Below, piece after piece: positions 1 through 8,159 of a stretch of 64,000 bases of DNA (position 1 is the stretch's first letter; each line of letters opens with the position of its first letter). Source of the stretch: Elstera cyanobacteriorum (GTDB lineage Bacteria; Pseudomonadota; Alphaproteobacteria; Elsterales; Elsteraceae); NCBI RefSeq assembly GCF_002251735.1, contig NZ_NOXS01000020.1, positions 1 through 64,000 of the forward strand, written 5' to 3'. The position numbers and the translations under genes are program-made. The notes beneath the pieces are model-generated. The model saw only the letters and a program-made list of their open reading frames with translations, was not told the origin of the DNA and made no database searches.

Positions 1-96
1 GCCGTTGAAAGTGATGCCGTTGAAAGTGATGCCGTTGAAAGTGATGCGGTTGAAAGTGATGCGGTTGAAAGTGATGCCGTTGAAAGTGATGCGGTG
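1..96. repeat. 15-bp tandem repeat array
   Basis: Six uninterrupted direct copies of a 15-bp unit (GCSGTTGAAAGTGAT) run from base 1 to 90, and the first six bases of a seventh copy follow. The array continues off the left edge. The period is a multiple of three, so copy-number changes would keep the reading frame. There are no spacers, so it is not a CRISPR array. Confidence 0.95.
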
Positions 97-105
97 AACC
101 AATAA
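1..105 (+). CDS. 3' end of a pentapeptide-repeat protein (partial)
   Basis: The frame is open from the window edge and reads six copies of Ala-Val-Glu-Ser-Asp, then Ala-Val-Asn-Gln and a TAA stop at 103-105. The only base that varies between copies is the third base of the Ala codon (GCC or GCG). Those changes are silent in this frame and would be missense in the other open frames, so this is probably the real reading frame. The tail is acidic and of low complexity. The rest of the protein lies outside the window and its function is unknown. Confidence 0.55.
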   Translation, partial: AVESDAVESDAVESDAVESDAVESDAVESDAVNQ

Positions 106-338
106 ACACATCTAAACCTAACGGTCGCTCATTTGGTGAACCCGCCAGACTTGTTAGGTGCAAAGGTAATCTGCGATCACTGCCGATGACTCCGTGATAA
201 TAAGGCCCCATTCATCCCGTCTGCGGGGTTCCTCTAAAGAGGCTCCGAAGGGAAGGGGGAGGGGGCAAGCAAGATCGTACCCCTCTTTCGTGCAGCGCCC
301 CTCGTCGAGAAAGATCCGGCATTTTCTAGTTGAATTGT

Positions 339-352
339 TATGTTATAACATA
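339..352. promoter_or_regulatory. Zur-box-like palindrome
   Basis: TATGTTATAACATA is a perfect 14-bp inverted repeat ending 43 bases before the chosen start of the CobW-family GTPase gene. Its ATGTTAT/ATAACAT arms are the type found in proteobacterial Zur operators, although the spacing is tighter than in the Escherichia coli site. Zur control also fits the genes downstream, because COG0523 GTPase and DUF1826 pairs are known Zur-regulon members. No zur gene is visible in the window. Confidence 0.55.
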
Positions 353-395
353 TGATATTCCCCCCTGCTTTACTCCACCTTGCACAGGTATCCCG

Positions 396-1616
396 ATGTC
401 TGACCGCCTGCCCGTTACCGTCCTGTCCGGTTTTCTAGGTGCGGGAAAAACCACGCTGTTGAATCACATTCTAACCAATCGTGACGGTCGACGCGTCGCC
501 GTGATTGTGAATGATATGAGCGAGGTGAATATTGATGCTGATTTGGTCCGCGACGGGGCGAATCTGTCACGGACCGACGAAAAGTTGGTTGAATTAAGCA
601 ACGGCTGCATTTGTTGCACACTGCGCGACGACCTCCTGCTAGAAGTCCGTCGTCTCGCCGAATCTGGTCGCTATGATTATCTCCTGATCGAAAGCACAGG
701 GATCGCGGAACCCTTGCCCATTGCGGCAACTTTCGATTTTCGGGACGAAACCGGTCTTTCACTGTCCGATGTCGCGCGATTGGACGCGATGGTAACGGTT
801 GTGGATGCGTTAAATCTGCTCAAAGACTATGGCAGCCAGGATTTCCTAGGTGACCGTGGGGAAACAGCGGGCGCAGACGATCACCGAAGTCTGGTTGATT
901 TACTCGTTGAACAAATTGAATTTGCCGATGTTATCATCGTCAATAAAGCTGATGATGTAACGCCGGAGCAGCGTCGCCTCGTCCATCAAATTATTCGCGC
1001 CCTGAATGCCGACGCCGAAATAATCGATGCTAGCTTTGGTAACGTCCCCTTAAGTGCAATTCTCGATACAAAGCGCTTTAATTCGGAAAAAGCCCAGGAA
1101 CACCCTTTATGGCACAAAGCCCTATTCGAGCCTGAGAGCCACCTACCAGAAACTGATGCCTATGGCCTGACCTCCTTTGTTTATCGGGCCCGGCAGCCCT
1201 TCGCCCCCGTCGCCTTTCAGGCGTTTATCGCGCAAACTTGGCCCGGACTAGTTAGAGCCAAAGGTCATTTCTGGTTAGGAACACGCCCGGATTGGGTTGG
1301 CGAACTCAGCCTTGCGGGGGCTATCTGCCGGACCGAAGGCCTAGGGCGCTGGTGGGCAGCTGTACCAAAAGCCCGTTGGCCAGATGATCCGGAGTGGCGG
1401 ATGCTCCTCAACCGCCATTGGCATCCGCTGTGGGGGGACCGGCGGCAAGAGCTGGTTTTCATCGGCATTGATCTGGATGAAGCGGCTATCCGTGCTGCGC
1501 TTGATGCTAGCCTGCTGGGCACGCCAAGGCCCGTGACCTTCAATGCGAATCGGTATCGAGATCTTCCTGATCCCTTTCCTCTATGGGGTGAGGTTGCAGC
1601 GGGCATGGCGGGTTGA
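396..1616 (+). CDS. CobW/COG0523-family zinc-type GTPase metallochaperone
   Basis: This P-loop GTPase of about 406 residues belongs to the COG0523 family, which delivers or allocates metals, often zinc, to target proteins. Walker A (GFLGAGKTT) lies at residues 12-20, the family metal-binding CxCC motif (GCICC) at about 70-74, and an NKAD guanine-specificity motif near residue 190. A CobW C-terminal domain follows. The frame is open upstream to a TTG at 330, but that start would overlap the Zur-like palindrome, so the ATG at 396 was chosen. It heads a tightly packed operon and is directly followed by the DUF1826 gene. Membership of the Zur-controlled subgroup is inferred from that neighbour and the upstream palindrome. 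Confidence 0.9.
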   Translation: MSDRLPVTVLSGFLGAGKTTLLNHILTNRDGRRVAVIVNDMSEVNIDADLVRDGANLSRTDEKLVELSNGCICCTLRDDLLLEVRRLAESGRYDYLLIESTGIAEPLPIAATFDFRDETGLSLSDVARLDAMVTVVDALNLLKDYGSQDFLGDRGETAGADDHRSLVDLLVEQIEFADVIIVNKADDVTPEQRRLVHQIIRALNADAEIIDASFGNVPLSAILDTKRFNSEKAQEHPLWHKALFEPESHLPETDAYGLTSFVYRARQPFAPVAFQAFIAQTWPGLVRAKGHFWLGTRPDWVGELSLAGAICRTEGLGRWWAAVPKARWPDDPEWRMLLNRHWHPLWGDRRQELVFIGIDLDEAAIRAALDASLLGTPRPVTFNANRYRDLPDPFPLWGEVAAGMAG

Positions 1617-2285
1617 ATGGAAATGCAGCTTGAAACTCTCGATACGGCTATCCGAATTTGTGCCGTATTGCCCGACATCATGATGCTCCGCCAGCCTGGC
1701 ATCGAGTTGGCCCTTTGGCTGCGGCGTATTCCCCCGGGGATTGAAGCGGAGCTGGCTCAGCTTCCAGCGGAAAGTCTGCCCGACGGGCGGGTTTTAGTGG
1801 GCCTAGCCGACCTTAACGCTGCGCTCGACAGTCTCTTTCTGGATCGTGTTACCACGGCTGCCGTGCGCCCGTGGCTGATTGCTGATATTGCGGCGCTGGT
1901 GGACCAGTTTGTCGATCTTACTGGCACCACCGAGGTTGATGTGCGGCTAGAGCGCATAACGGGCGATGGTTGCTGGAAGTTTCATCGGGATTGTGTGGAG
2001 GCGCGCCTCCTCACCACCTATCGCGGGCCGGGTACGGAGTGGGTTTTCCCCGCTGACGCGCCTAATGCCCTGCGGGATCAAAGAGCCTATCGCGGGCCCA
2101 TTCATCGGTTTCCCCGACAGGCGGTCGGCGTGTTCAAAGGCAGTTGCGCGGGGCCAGGAAGCGGGATTGTCCATCGTTCGCCGCCACTGGCGGGGCAGGG
2201 CGAAACGCGGCTGCTGCTGTGCCTGAACCTTCCATCCAGCGCCTCACCAGAGCGGTGGACGCGCTCAGCTCTTCAATCAGGATAA
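1617..2285 (+). CDS. DUF1826-domain protein
   Basis: A protein of 222 residues with the hallmark DUF1826 sequence: WKFHRD followed by a TYRGPGTEW segment and a C-terminal GIVHRSPP motif. The conserved His and Asp residues look like a metal site on a cupin-like fold, but the biochemical role is unknown. The gene starts at the base after the stop codon of the GTPase gene, so the two are almost certainly co-translated. COG0523-DUF1826 pairing is a documented feature of Zur-regulated loci. A second in-frame ATG at 1623 is an alternative start. Confidence 0.85.
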   Translation: MEMQLETLDTAIRICAVLPDIMMLRQPGIELALWLRRIPPGIEAELAQLPAESLPDGRVLVGLADLNAALDSLFLDRVTTAAVRPWLIADIAALVDQFVDLTGTTEVDVRLERITGDGCWKFHRDCVEARLLTTYRGPGTEWVFPADAPNALRDQRAYRGPIHRFPRQAVGVFKGSCAGPGSGIVHRSPPLAGQGETRLLLCLNLPSSASPERWTRSALQSG

Positions 2286-2290
2286 TTGCC

Positions 2291-3832
2291 ATGATTAGCG
2301 AACTCTCCATTTCCCGCCGGGCACTCTTGGCGGGTGCCGGGGCTATAAGCGGGTTGGCCTGGGCAGGGCCGCTCGCGGCTCAAACGCACACCGCGCTGCG
2401 GATTGTCGGCCCCTGGGAATTTACTTCGTTGGAGCCAACGGATACGGGGTACCTGCTTACCCGCCTTGGAGTTGCGGAAACCCTTGTGCAGGTCGACCCT
2501 GATGGACGGCTGGTCGGCGGCGTGGCGTCGGGATGGACCGTTAGCGAGGATAAGCTGACGTGGCGGTTCCCCATCCGGGCCGGGGCGCTGTTTCATGACG
2601 GTAGCCCGGTCACAGCCGAGGCGGTCGTCAATAGTCTAAAGCGGGCTTTTTCCGGCGAAAGCCTGTCGGCAGTGCCGCTTGATGGGGTGAGCATCGATGG
2701 CGACGCGGTGATTATTCGCACGAAAACCCCGTTTAGCCCCTTACCGGCGTTTCTCGTGGATTATGCCGCGATCCTTTTGGCGCCCGCCGCCTATGATGCC
2801 GAGGGCAAGGTGCAGAAAATTATCGCGACCGGTCCCTACCGGTTAACGGCAATCGACGGGAAAACGAATCTGGAACTAGAGCGTTTCCCAGGTGCGCGGG
2901 TAAAGGCGCACATCTCAACGGTGCGCTACACGGGGGTCGCTAACGGCGATACGCGCGCTAATATCGCTATCGCAGGCGACGCTGACCTCGTCTATACACT
3001 CGCCCCGACGGCACTGCCACGCATCAATGCTGCCGGACAGTTGCGCGTCGAAAGCCTGACGATCCCGCGCGTGCGGCCGCTGGCGGTAAACTGTGGTCTA
3101 CCTCAGTTCAACGATAAGAACGTGCGTCGCGCCCTGTCCCTGGCGATTGATCGGGCTGGCATTGCCAGCGCCGTTCTGCGGCATCCAGGATCGGCCGCGA
3201 CGCAGCTTTTGCCGCCAATCCTGACCGAATGGCATAATCCTGCGCTACCGGCCCTGCGCCAGAATATTGCCGAAGCTCAACGCCTGCTTGATAGCGCGGG
3301 CTGGGTTCCGGGCGCCGATGGTATTCGGGTTAAGAATGGGGTGCGATTCGCTGGCAAATTGCTCACGCTCGCCAATCGCCCAGAATTGCCCCCGATGGCC
3401 GCCGCGCTGCAAGCGCAGTTCAAACAGATTGGGCTTGAGATCAGCATCGAGGTTGGCCCGGCGGCGATCATTCCCACGGCGATCCGGGAGGATCGGATGG
3501 AAATGACGATGTTCGCGCGCACTTACGTCAATGTGCCCGACGTCATTGCCACCATCATTCCCGATTATACCCGTGAAAAATCGACGTGGGGTACCGTCCA
3601 TTGGCCGGAACGCACACAGATGCAGCGGTTGACGGATGCCTATATAGCCAGCTTCGATACTACCGAAAAGGCGCGGCTAAGGGCAGAGATTACGACTTTG
3701 CTGCACGATGAACTGCCCGTCATTCCCGTTGCCTGGTTTGAGCATACGGTTGCAGTATCACCGCGCTTACGCAATGTTGCCATCGATCCCTTTGAAATGC
3801 GGTATCTTGCCGAGGCTATGGCATGGGGTTAA
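2291..3832 (+). CDS. NikA/CntA/DppA-type ABC substrate-binding protein
   Basis: About 513 residues of the SBP_bac_5 family, which binds peptides, nickel or metal-metallophore complexes outside the inner membrane. The N-terminus has a twin-arginine-like signal (SISRRALLAGAG) and a probable cleavage site after a PLAAQ segment near residue 31, suggesting export in folded form. The reading frame is open upstream, but ATG 2291 has an AGGAT ribosome site at 2279-2283 and starts the signal peptide. It lies 5 bases after the DUF1826 gene and overlaps the exporter gene by 10 bases. Its place in a probable Zur operon suggests a zinc-chelate ligand rather than a nutrient peptide; this is inference. Confidence 0.85.
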   Translation: MISELSISRRALLAGAGAISGLAWAGPLAAQTHTALRIVGPWEFTSLEPTDTGYLLTRLGVAETLVQVDPDGRLVGGVASGWTVSEDKLTWRFPIRAGALFHDGSPVTAEAVVNSLKRAFSGESLSAVPLDGVSIDGDAVIIRTKTPFSPLPAFLVDYAAILLAPAAYDAEGKVQKIIATGPYRLTAIDGKTNLELERFPGARVKAHISTVRYTGVANGDTRANIAIAGDADLVYTLAPTALPRINAAGQLRVESLTIPRVRPLAVNCGLPQFNDKNVRRALSLAIDRAGIASAVLRHPGSAATQLLPPILTEWHNPALPALRQNIAEAQRLLDSAGWVPGADGIRVKNGVRFAGKLLTLANRPELPPMAAALQAQFKQIGLEISIEVGPAAIIPTAIREDRMEMTMFARTYVNVPDVIATIIPDYTREKSTWGTVHWPERTQMQRLTDAYIASFDTTEKARLRAEITTLLHDELPVIPVAWFEHTVAVSPRLRNVAIDPFEMRYLAEAMAWG

Positions 3833-4737
3833 GCCAATCTGGTGGGGTGTATCTCGCCCCGCCGCCGCAGTTTTTCGCCGGAATTGGCCTGCGCCTTCTG
3901 GCAACCGGTCTTTTCGCCTGCATGTCGCTCTGTGTGCGACTGGCTTCGGTCGAAGCTCCCGTTGGTCAGATCATGTTCTGGCGTAGCGCGGTCGCCCTTG
4001 TACCGATTGTGGCCTATCTTGCGGTGCAGGGGCAATTTCCCGGCGGCCTGCGCACGCGGTATCCTTTCGGGCACGTGAAGCGCAGCCTCTTCGGCTGCGT
4101 TGCAATGGCCTTTTCGTTTCTATCGCTTAAGTATCTTCCGCTGGCTTTGGCAGCGGCCCTTGGCTTTTTGGCGCCGTTGCTGGTGATTCCCACGGCTGTA
4201 GTGTTTTTGCGCGAGCGGCCAGGCTTGCTGGTTGTTCTGGCGGCGCTCGTTGGCTTTGCTGGGGTGGGGCTCATGCTTCTGCCCGCACTGGCCGGGCCAA
4301 GTTTGGATATGGGAGTCGTGATCGGGGTTGGCGCCGGTATTGCGATGGCAGCAACGACTGCGGCAGCGAAAATCGAAATCAAACGCCTCACCGCAACCGA
4401 GCCGCCGGGCACGATCGCTTTTTATTTTGCGCTGGTCTGCGCCGTGGGCGGGGTTATGACCGCGCCTTTCGGGTGGGTAGCCACCGAAGGGGGGACGCTT
4501 GCGTGGCTCATCGGGGCGGGGTTCACCGGCGGGCTGGCCCATATTGCGATGACCGAGGCTGTGGCGCGTGCACCGGTTTCAACTCTGGCGCCCTTCGAGT
4601 ATACGGCAATGCTCTGGGCGATGGGGTTCGATTTGCTCGTCTTCGGGCTCCTACCTGTGCCGCTTAGTCTGCTTGGGGCCGCTCTTGTTGTTGGCGCGGC
4701 GGCGCTCGTGGCTTTTGGCGAACGGCAGCGGCGCTGA
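3823..4737 (+). CDS. EamA/DMT-family membrane exporter
   Basis: A 304-residue, very hydrophobic protein with about ten predicted membrane segments and two EamA-type halves (drug/metabolite transporter superfamily). It is encoded inside an ABC-importer operon, between the binding protein and the first permease, and overlaps both neighbouring genes. In the Pseudomonas aeruginosa pseudopaline system, CntI is an EamA-family exporter of the opine metallophore. A similar role here, or export of another small ligand handled by the importer, is inferred from position only. Internal alternative starts exist but ATG 3823 preserves the full first helix. Confidence 0.85.
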   Translation: MGLSQSGGVYLAPPPQFFAGIGLRLLATGLFACMSLCVRLASVEAPVGQIMFWRSAVALVPIVAYLAVQGQFPGGLRTRYPFGHVKRSLFGCVAMAFSFLSLKYLPLALAAALGFLAPLLVIPTAVVFLRERPGLLVVLAALVGFAGVGLMLLPALAGPSLDMGVVIGVGAGIAMAATTAAAKIEIKRLTATEPPGTIAFYFALVCAVGGVMTAPFGWVATEGGTLAWLIGAGFTGGLAHIAMTEAVARAPVSTLAPFEYTAMLWAMGFDLLVFGLLPVPLSLLGAALVVGAAALVAFGERQRR

Positions 4738-5672
4738 TGAAAACTCTGGGTCTGCGGCTTGGCCAAGCCTTGGCGACCGCATGGGTGATTGCGACCCTCT
4801 GCTTCGGGATCACCCATGCGCTCCCCGGCGATATTGCTTTGTCGATTGCCATTGCGCGCGTTGGCGCCGACCGGGCGACGCCGGAGGTTGAGGCGCGGGT
4901 GCGGAACGACGAGGCGCTCAATCGTCCTTTGCTCGTTCAATATGGTCACTGGATGAGCCGGGTGATGCGCGGCGACCTTGGACGGTCGCTCGTCTCTCGC
5001 AAACCGGTGATTGACGAAATCTTATATCACGCTCGGTTTACGTTGGGATTGGGGGTGCTGGGATGGGCACTTTCCTATGCTCTGGCCTTGCCGCTTGGGA
5101 TTGCGTGTGGTCTGCGACCAGGCGGGTTGGTTGATCGGGTGGTGACCGGCCTTACCGTCCTCTTTGCGGCTTTGCCGAGCTTTCTGGTGGGGATCGGTTT
5201 AATCACCCTTTTTGCCCTGACACTCCGATGGCTCCCGCCCGCCGGGTTCAAGACGCCGACCCATCTCGTTCTGCCCGCGTTGACTTTGGCGTTGGGCCTG
5301 ACCGCTTTTTCAGTTCCCGTCATTCGCGCGGCAGTGCGCGAGGTGGCGCGCGCGCCTTATATGCAGTTTGCCCGATTGCGGGGCCTGCCCAAGGGTGCCG
5401 CCTTAAGACACCACGGTGTCCGCAATGCCGCTATCCCGATTATCACGTTTGCAGCCTTGCAGATGGGGTTCCTCATTGATGGGTTTGTTATCGTGGAAAC
5501 GCTTTTCAATTACCCTGGGATGGGTGATCTCTTGGTACGGGCGTTAGTGGCGCGGGATATTCCGATTATTCTGGGCTGTGCGCTGCTGATTAGCCTGCTG
5601 TATGCCCTGGTGAACCTTTTAGCGGATGCGGCGGCGCTGGTACTCGATCCCCGCCGTCGGCGGTTAGCCTGA
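4737..5672 (+). CDS. ABC permease, DppB/NikB/CntB type
   Basis: A 311-residue inner-membrane permease of the dipeptide/nickel importer class. It has an N-terminal helix, a periplasmic region and the BPD-transporter domain with the ATPase-contacting EAA-type loop (around RLRGLPKGAALRHHGVRNA, residues 212-230). Its start codon overlaps the exporter stop codon (ATGA), and its stop overlaps the next permease start (TGATG), so translation is coupled. It pairs with the following DppC-type permease to form the channel. Confidence 0.9.
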   Translation: MKTLGLRLGQALATAWVIATLCFGITHALPGDIALSIAIARVGADRATPEVEARVRNDEALNRPLLVQYGHWMSRVMRGDLGRSLVSRKPVIDEILYHARFTLGLGVLGWALSYALALPLGIACGLRPGGLVDRVVTGLTVLFAALPSFLVGIGLITLFALTLRWLPPAGFKTPTHLVLPALTLALGLTAFSVPVIRAAVREVARAPYMQFARLRGLPKGAALRHHGVRNAAIPIITFAALQMGFLIDGFVIVETLFNYPGMGDLLVRALVARDIPIILGCALLISLLYALVNLLADAAALVLDPRRRRLA

Positions 5673-6463
5673 TGCGTCGCTGGCCCTTTATTGCGCTAGG
5701 CGGCCTTTTGGCGCTGTTGGCCCTCCTTCCCGTTATCGTTACCCATGATCCGATTGTGCAGGATTTAGCGGGGGCTTTACAGGAACCCAGCGCACAGCAT
5801 TGGCTCGGGCAGGATCATTTGGGGCGGGATGTTTTAGCGCGCTTGGCGCACGGCGCTCCGCGCTCGGTCGGCTTGGCGGCAGTTTGCATTGGTCTTGCCG
5901 CCTTCGTCGGGACCCTTCTGGGCATGGGGGCTGCCTGGTGGGGTGGGTGGGGCGAGGCTCTCATCATGCGTGGGATTGATGTGCTGCTGGCCTTTCCGGG
6001 TATTCTGCTGGCTCTGCTGTTGGTGGGGCTATTGGGGGGCGGCGTTGCGCCGCTGTTGATCGGCCTTACGCTGACCCAAGCCCCGCCCTTTGCCCGATTA
6101 AGCCGGGCGGTAGTGGCAGGGGAGGTGTTGAGTACCCATGTTGAAGCGGCCCGATTGGCTGGTTTTGGGGCCTGGGCGATTTTTCGCCACCATCTTTTGC
6201 CGCCGTTGCTACCGCTTCTTTTGCCCCAGCTTACCCTTGGGCTGGGAACGACAATTATGACGATTGCCGGATTGGGCTTTCTAGGGCTTGGCCTTACCCC
6301 GCCAACGCCGGAGTGGGGGGGGATGATCGCCGAAGCTTTGCCCTATTTGACCGAAGCGCCCTGGCAAACCGCGGCCCCCTGTTTAGGGCTGGTCCTTGTT
6401 ACCTGGTCTGTCACACTGATTGGCCGTGTCGCGTTTCCGGTAGCGGGGGAGGGGCGTTTATGA
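5672..6463 (+). CDS. ABC permease, DppC/NikC/CntC type
   Basis: A 263-residue membrane permease, the partner of the preceding gene. It has the N-terminal OppC-like helix, a GQDHLGRDVLARL motif near residue 50 typical of DppC/NikC proteins, and an EAA loop around AARLAGFGAWAIFRHHLLP. The start overlaps the upstream stop by one base and the stop overlaps the ATPase start (ATGA). Confidence 0.9.
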   Translation: MRRWPFIALGGLLALLALLPVIVTHDPIVQDLAGALQEPSAQHWLGQDHLGRDVLARLAHGAPRSVGLAAVCIGLAAFVGTLLGMGAAWWGGWGEALIMRGIDVLLAFPGILLALLLVGLLGGGVAPLLIGLTLTQAPPFARLSRAVVAGEVLSTHVEAARLAGFGAWAIFRHHLLPPLLPLLLPQLTLGLGTTIMTIAGLGFLGLGLTPPTPEWGGMIAEALPYLTEAPWQTAAPCLGLVLVTWSVTLIGRVAFPVAGEGRL

Positions 6464-7869
6464 GCGCCGCCCTCGTTCTTCAAGGGCTAACGATTTATGA
6501 CGGGTCCGGAAAACCGCTGGTCCGCAACATCGATTTTTCCCTGCCATCTGGGGGCATTCTCACGATCATCGGCGAAAGCGGCGGCGGTAAGAGCTTAATC
6601 GCCCAAGCGCTTATGGGCCTGCTACCGCCCGGGTTTCGGGCTGTTGGGGCTCTGCTTTGGCAGGGCCGAACGTTCGATCTTGGCAATCCTCAGGCACTGC
6701 AAGGCTTGTGGGCATCTGACTTTCTTCTCGTACCACAAGAGCCGGGGGCGGCGCTCGACCCAACCCAGCGCCTCGGGCGCATGCTCGCTCAAACTGGACA
6801 CATACCGGTGCCGGTTCAGGAAAGTTTGGCTGCCGTCGATCTGCCCGCAAGGTGCGCGGCCGCATATCCGTTCCAGCTTTCGGGGGGCATGGCCCAGCGC
6901 GCCTTGATCGCCAGCGCCTTGCGGCTAGAGGCACCGTTGCTGATTGCCGACGAACCGACAAAGGGGCTTGACCCGCAGCGGCTGGAGGATGTGGCAGACT
7001 TACTGCTTCGATTGTCGCGGCAAGGGCGTAGCCTATTGCTTATCAGCCATGACCGCCATCTAGTGCGCCGTCTTCAGGGCTCTGTGCTGGTATTGGCCGA
7101 CGGCTGCCTGCAAGAGTTCGGCCCAAGCGATACTGTTTTGGCAGCGCCACAAAGCGCCTACACCCGCGCCTGGTTGGACGCCGATCCTGCTACATGGGTT
7201 CCTTGCTCAGCTTGCGCCGTCGACACTCCCTTGGTCTTGGCCGCGCACGGGCTTAGCCTCGGTCATTCTGGTTGCCCTGATCTGCTGAACAACATCGATC
7301 TTCATCTTACGCAGGGCATGATTCTCGGGATCTCTGGCCCCAGCGGCTGCGGTAAATCCAGCCTTGGGAATAGTCTTCTTGGGCTTTTGCCGCCGCGTCG
7401 CGGTTCGGTCTCCTGGGGAGGGATTGACCCATACCGCGATTTAACCAGTGCCCAGCGCCTCAGGCGCCGATATCAAAAGTTGCATCAAGACCCGACGGCG
7501 GTATTCATTCCCCACCGGACGCTCAGCGCCCAATTCCAATATCTCAGTACCCTCGCGCCGCAACCTGATTATGCAGAACGCCTATCAGCGGGGCTTGATC
7601 GCCTGAAGTTAAGCGCGAAGCTACTTGAACGGTTTCCGAGCGAGATTTCTGGGGGGGAGGCCCAGCGTCTGGCGCTGTTGCGACTATTATTGTTGAACCC
7701 GGCGGTTATTGTCGCTGATGAGCCGACCTCGCGGCTCGACCCAATCCTCCAGAGGGAAACAATTTCTCTTCTCCATGAAATTGTCACGGAGGAAAAAATT
7801 GGAGCAATATTTATCTCCCATGAAATGGAATTAATTTATTCATTAACAGAGAATATTATAATTTTGTGA
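6460..7869 (+). CDS. Fused DppD-DppF-type ABC ATPase (two nucleotide-binding domains)
   Basis: About 469 residues with two complete ABC cassettes on one chain. The first has Walker A GESGGGKS near residue 40, signature LSGGMAQR near 142 and Walker B LLIADEPT near 162. The second has GPSGCGKS near 294, ISGGEAQR near 397 and VIVADEPT near 416. Importers of this class usually use two separate ATPases, so this is a fusion that provides both sites. The frame extends upstream, but ATG 6460 overlaps the permease stop and fits the operon's coupled pattern. The last 30 or so codons become strikingly AT-rich and end in a run of Ile codons, possibly marking an old recombination edge. Confidence 0.9.
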   Translation: MSAALVLQGLTIYDGSGKPLVRNIDFSLPSGGILTIIGESGGGKSLIAQALMGLLPPGFRAVGALLWQGRTFDLGNPQALQGLWASDFLLVPQEPGAALDPTQRLGRMLAQTGHIPVPVQESLAAVDLPARCAAAYPFQLSGGMAQRALIASALRLEAPLLIADEPTKGLDPQRLEDVADLLLRLSRQGRSLLLISHDRHLVRRLQGSVLVLADGCLQEFGPSDTVLAAPQSAYTRAWLDADPATWVPCSACAVDTPLVLAAHGLSLGHSGCPDLLNNIDLHLTQGMILGISGPSGCGKSSLGNSLLGLLPPRRGSVSWGGIDPYRDLTSAQRLRRRYQKLHQDPTAVFIPHRTLSAQFQYLSTLAPQPDYAERLSAGLDRLKLSAKLLERFPSEISGGEAQRLALLRLLLLNPAVIVADEPTSRLDPILQRETISLLHEIVTEEKIGAIFISHEMELIYSLTENIIIL

Positions 7870-8159
7870 CTATTCACTTTGAGGGCAGAGAGGATATTGG
7901 TGTTGTGCATACTTTGGTGGCTGGGTACGGTCTCATACAAAACTTTGTGTGTGCCGTTCGGTTGTATAAATGGCTCATTTTGATATTTCCCTTCCCGAGG
8001 GGTGAGAGCAACCTGTTACCTAAATCACACACTTGTTGATTCGTTTCAGGTGATAAGAAATGTGTTGATTGAATGTCTGTCATGTCATTTCCATATGTCT
8101 ACCGCGCCAGACTGTGGGAGGCCTGGCGCGTGCCGATTTCACCTGGGAGAGATCCGATA
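7870..8159. other. Intergenic region with dpp leader
   Basis: No convincing gene is seen in these 290 bases. The first half is AT-rich and probably holds the end of the upstream operon transcript and the promoter of the peptide importer. The second half contains a hairpin just before the binding-protein gene. The frame of that gene is open back to 8073, but that part encodes no signal peptide and was excluded. Confidence 0.6.
8103..8130 (+). promoter_or_regulatory. Hairpin in the leader of the peptide-binding-protein gene
   Basis: CGCGCCAG (8103-8110) and CTGGCGCG (8123-8130) form a perfect 8-bp stem with a 12-base loop that contains GGGAGG. The stem ends 29 bases before the ATG at 8160, whose own GGGAGAG ribosome site follows the hairpin. 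It could affect message stability or ribosome loading, or be the left part of a protein-binding site. Confidence 0.5.

Noticed and set aside
1-105. Possible CRISPR array
   Set aside because: The 15-bp copies are contiguous with no spacers, and the period is coding.
330-395. N-terminal extension of the CobW-family protein from TTG 330
   Set aside because: The extension would cover the Zur-like palindrome, uses a rare start, and the homologous part begins at the ATG at 396.
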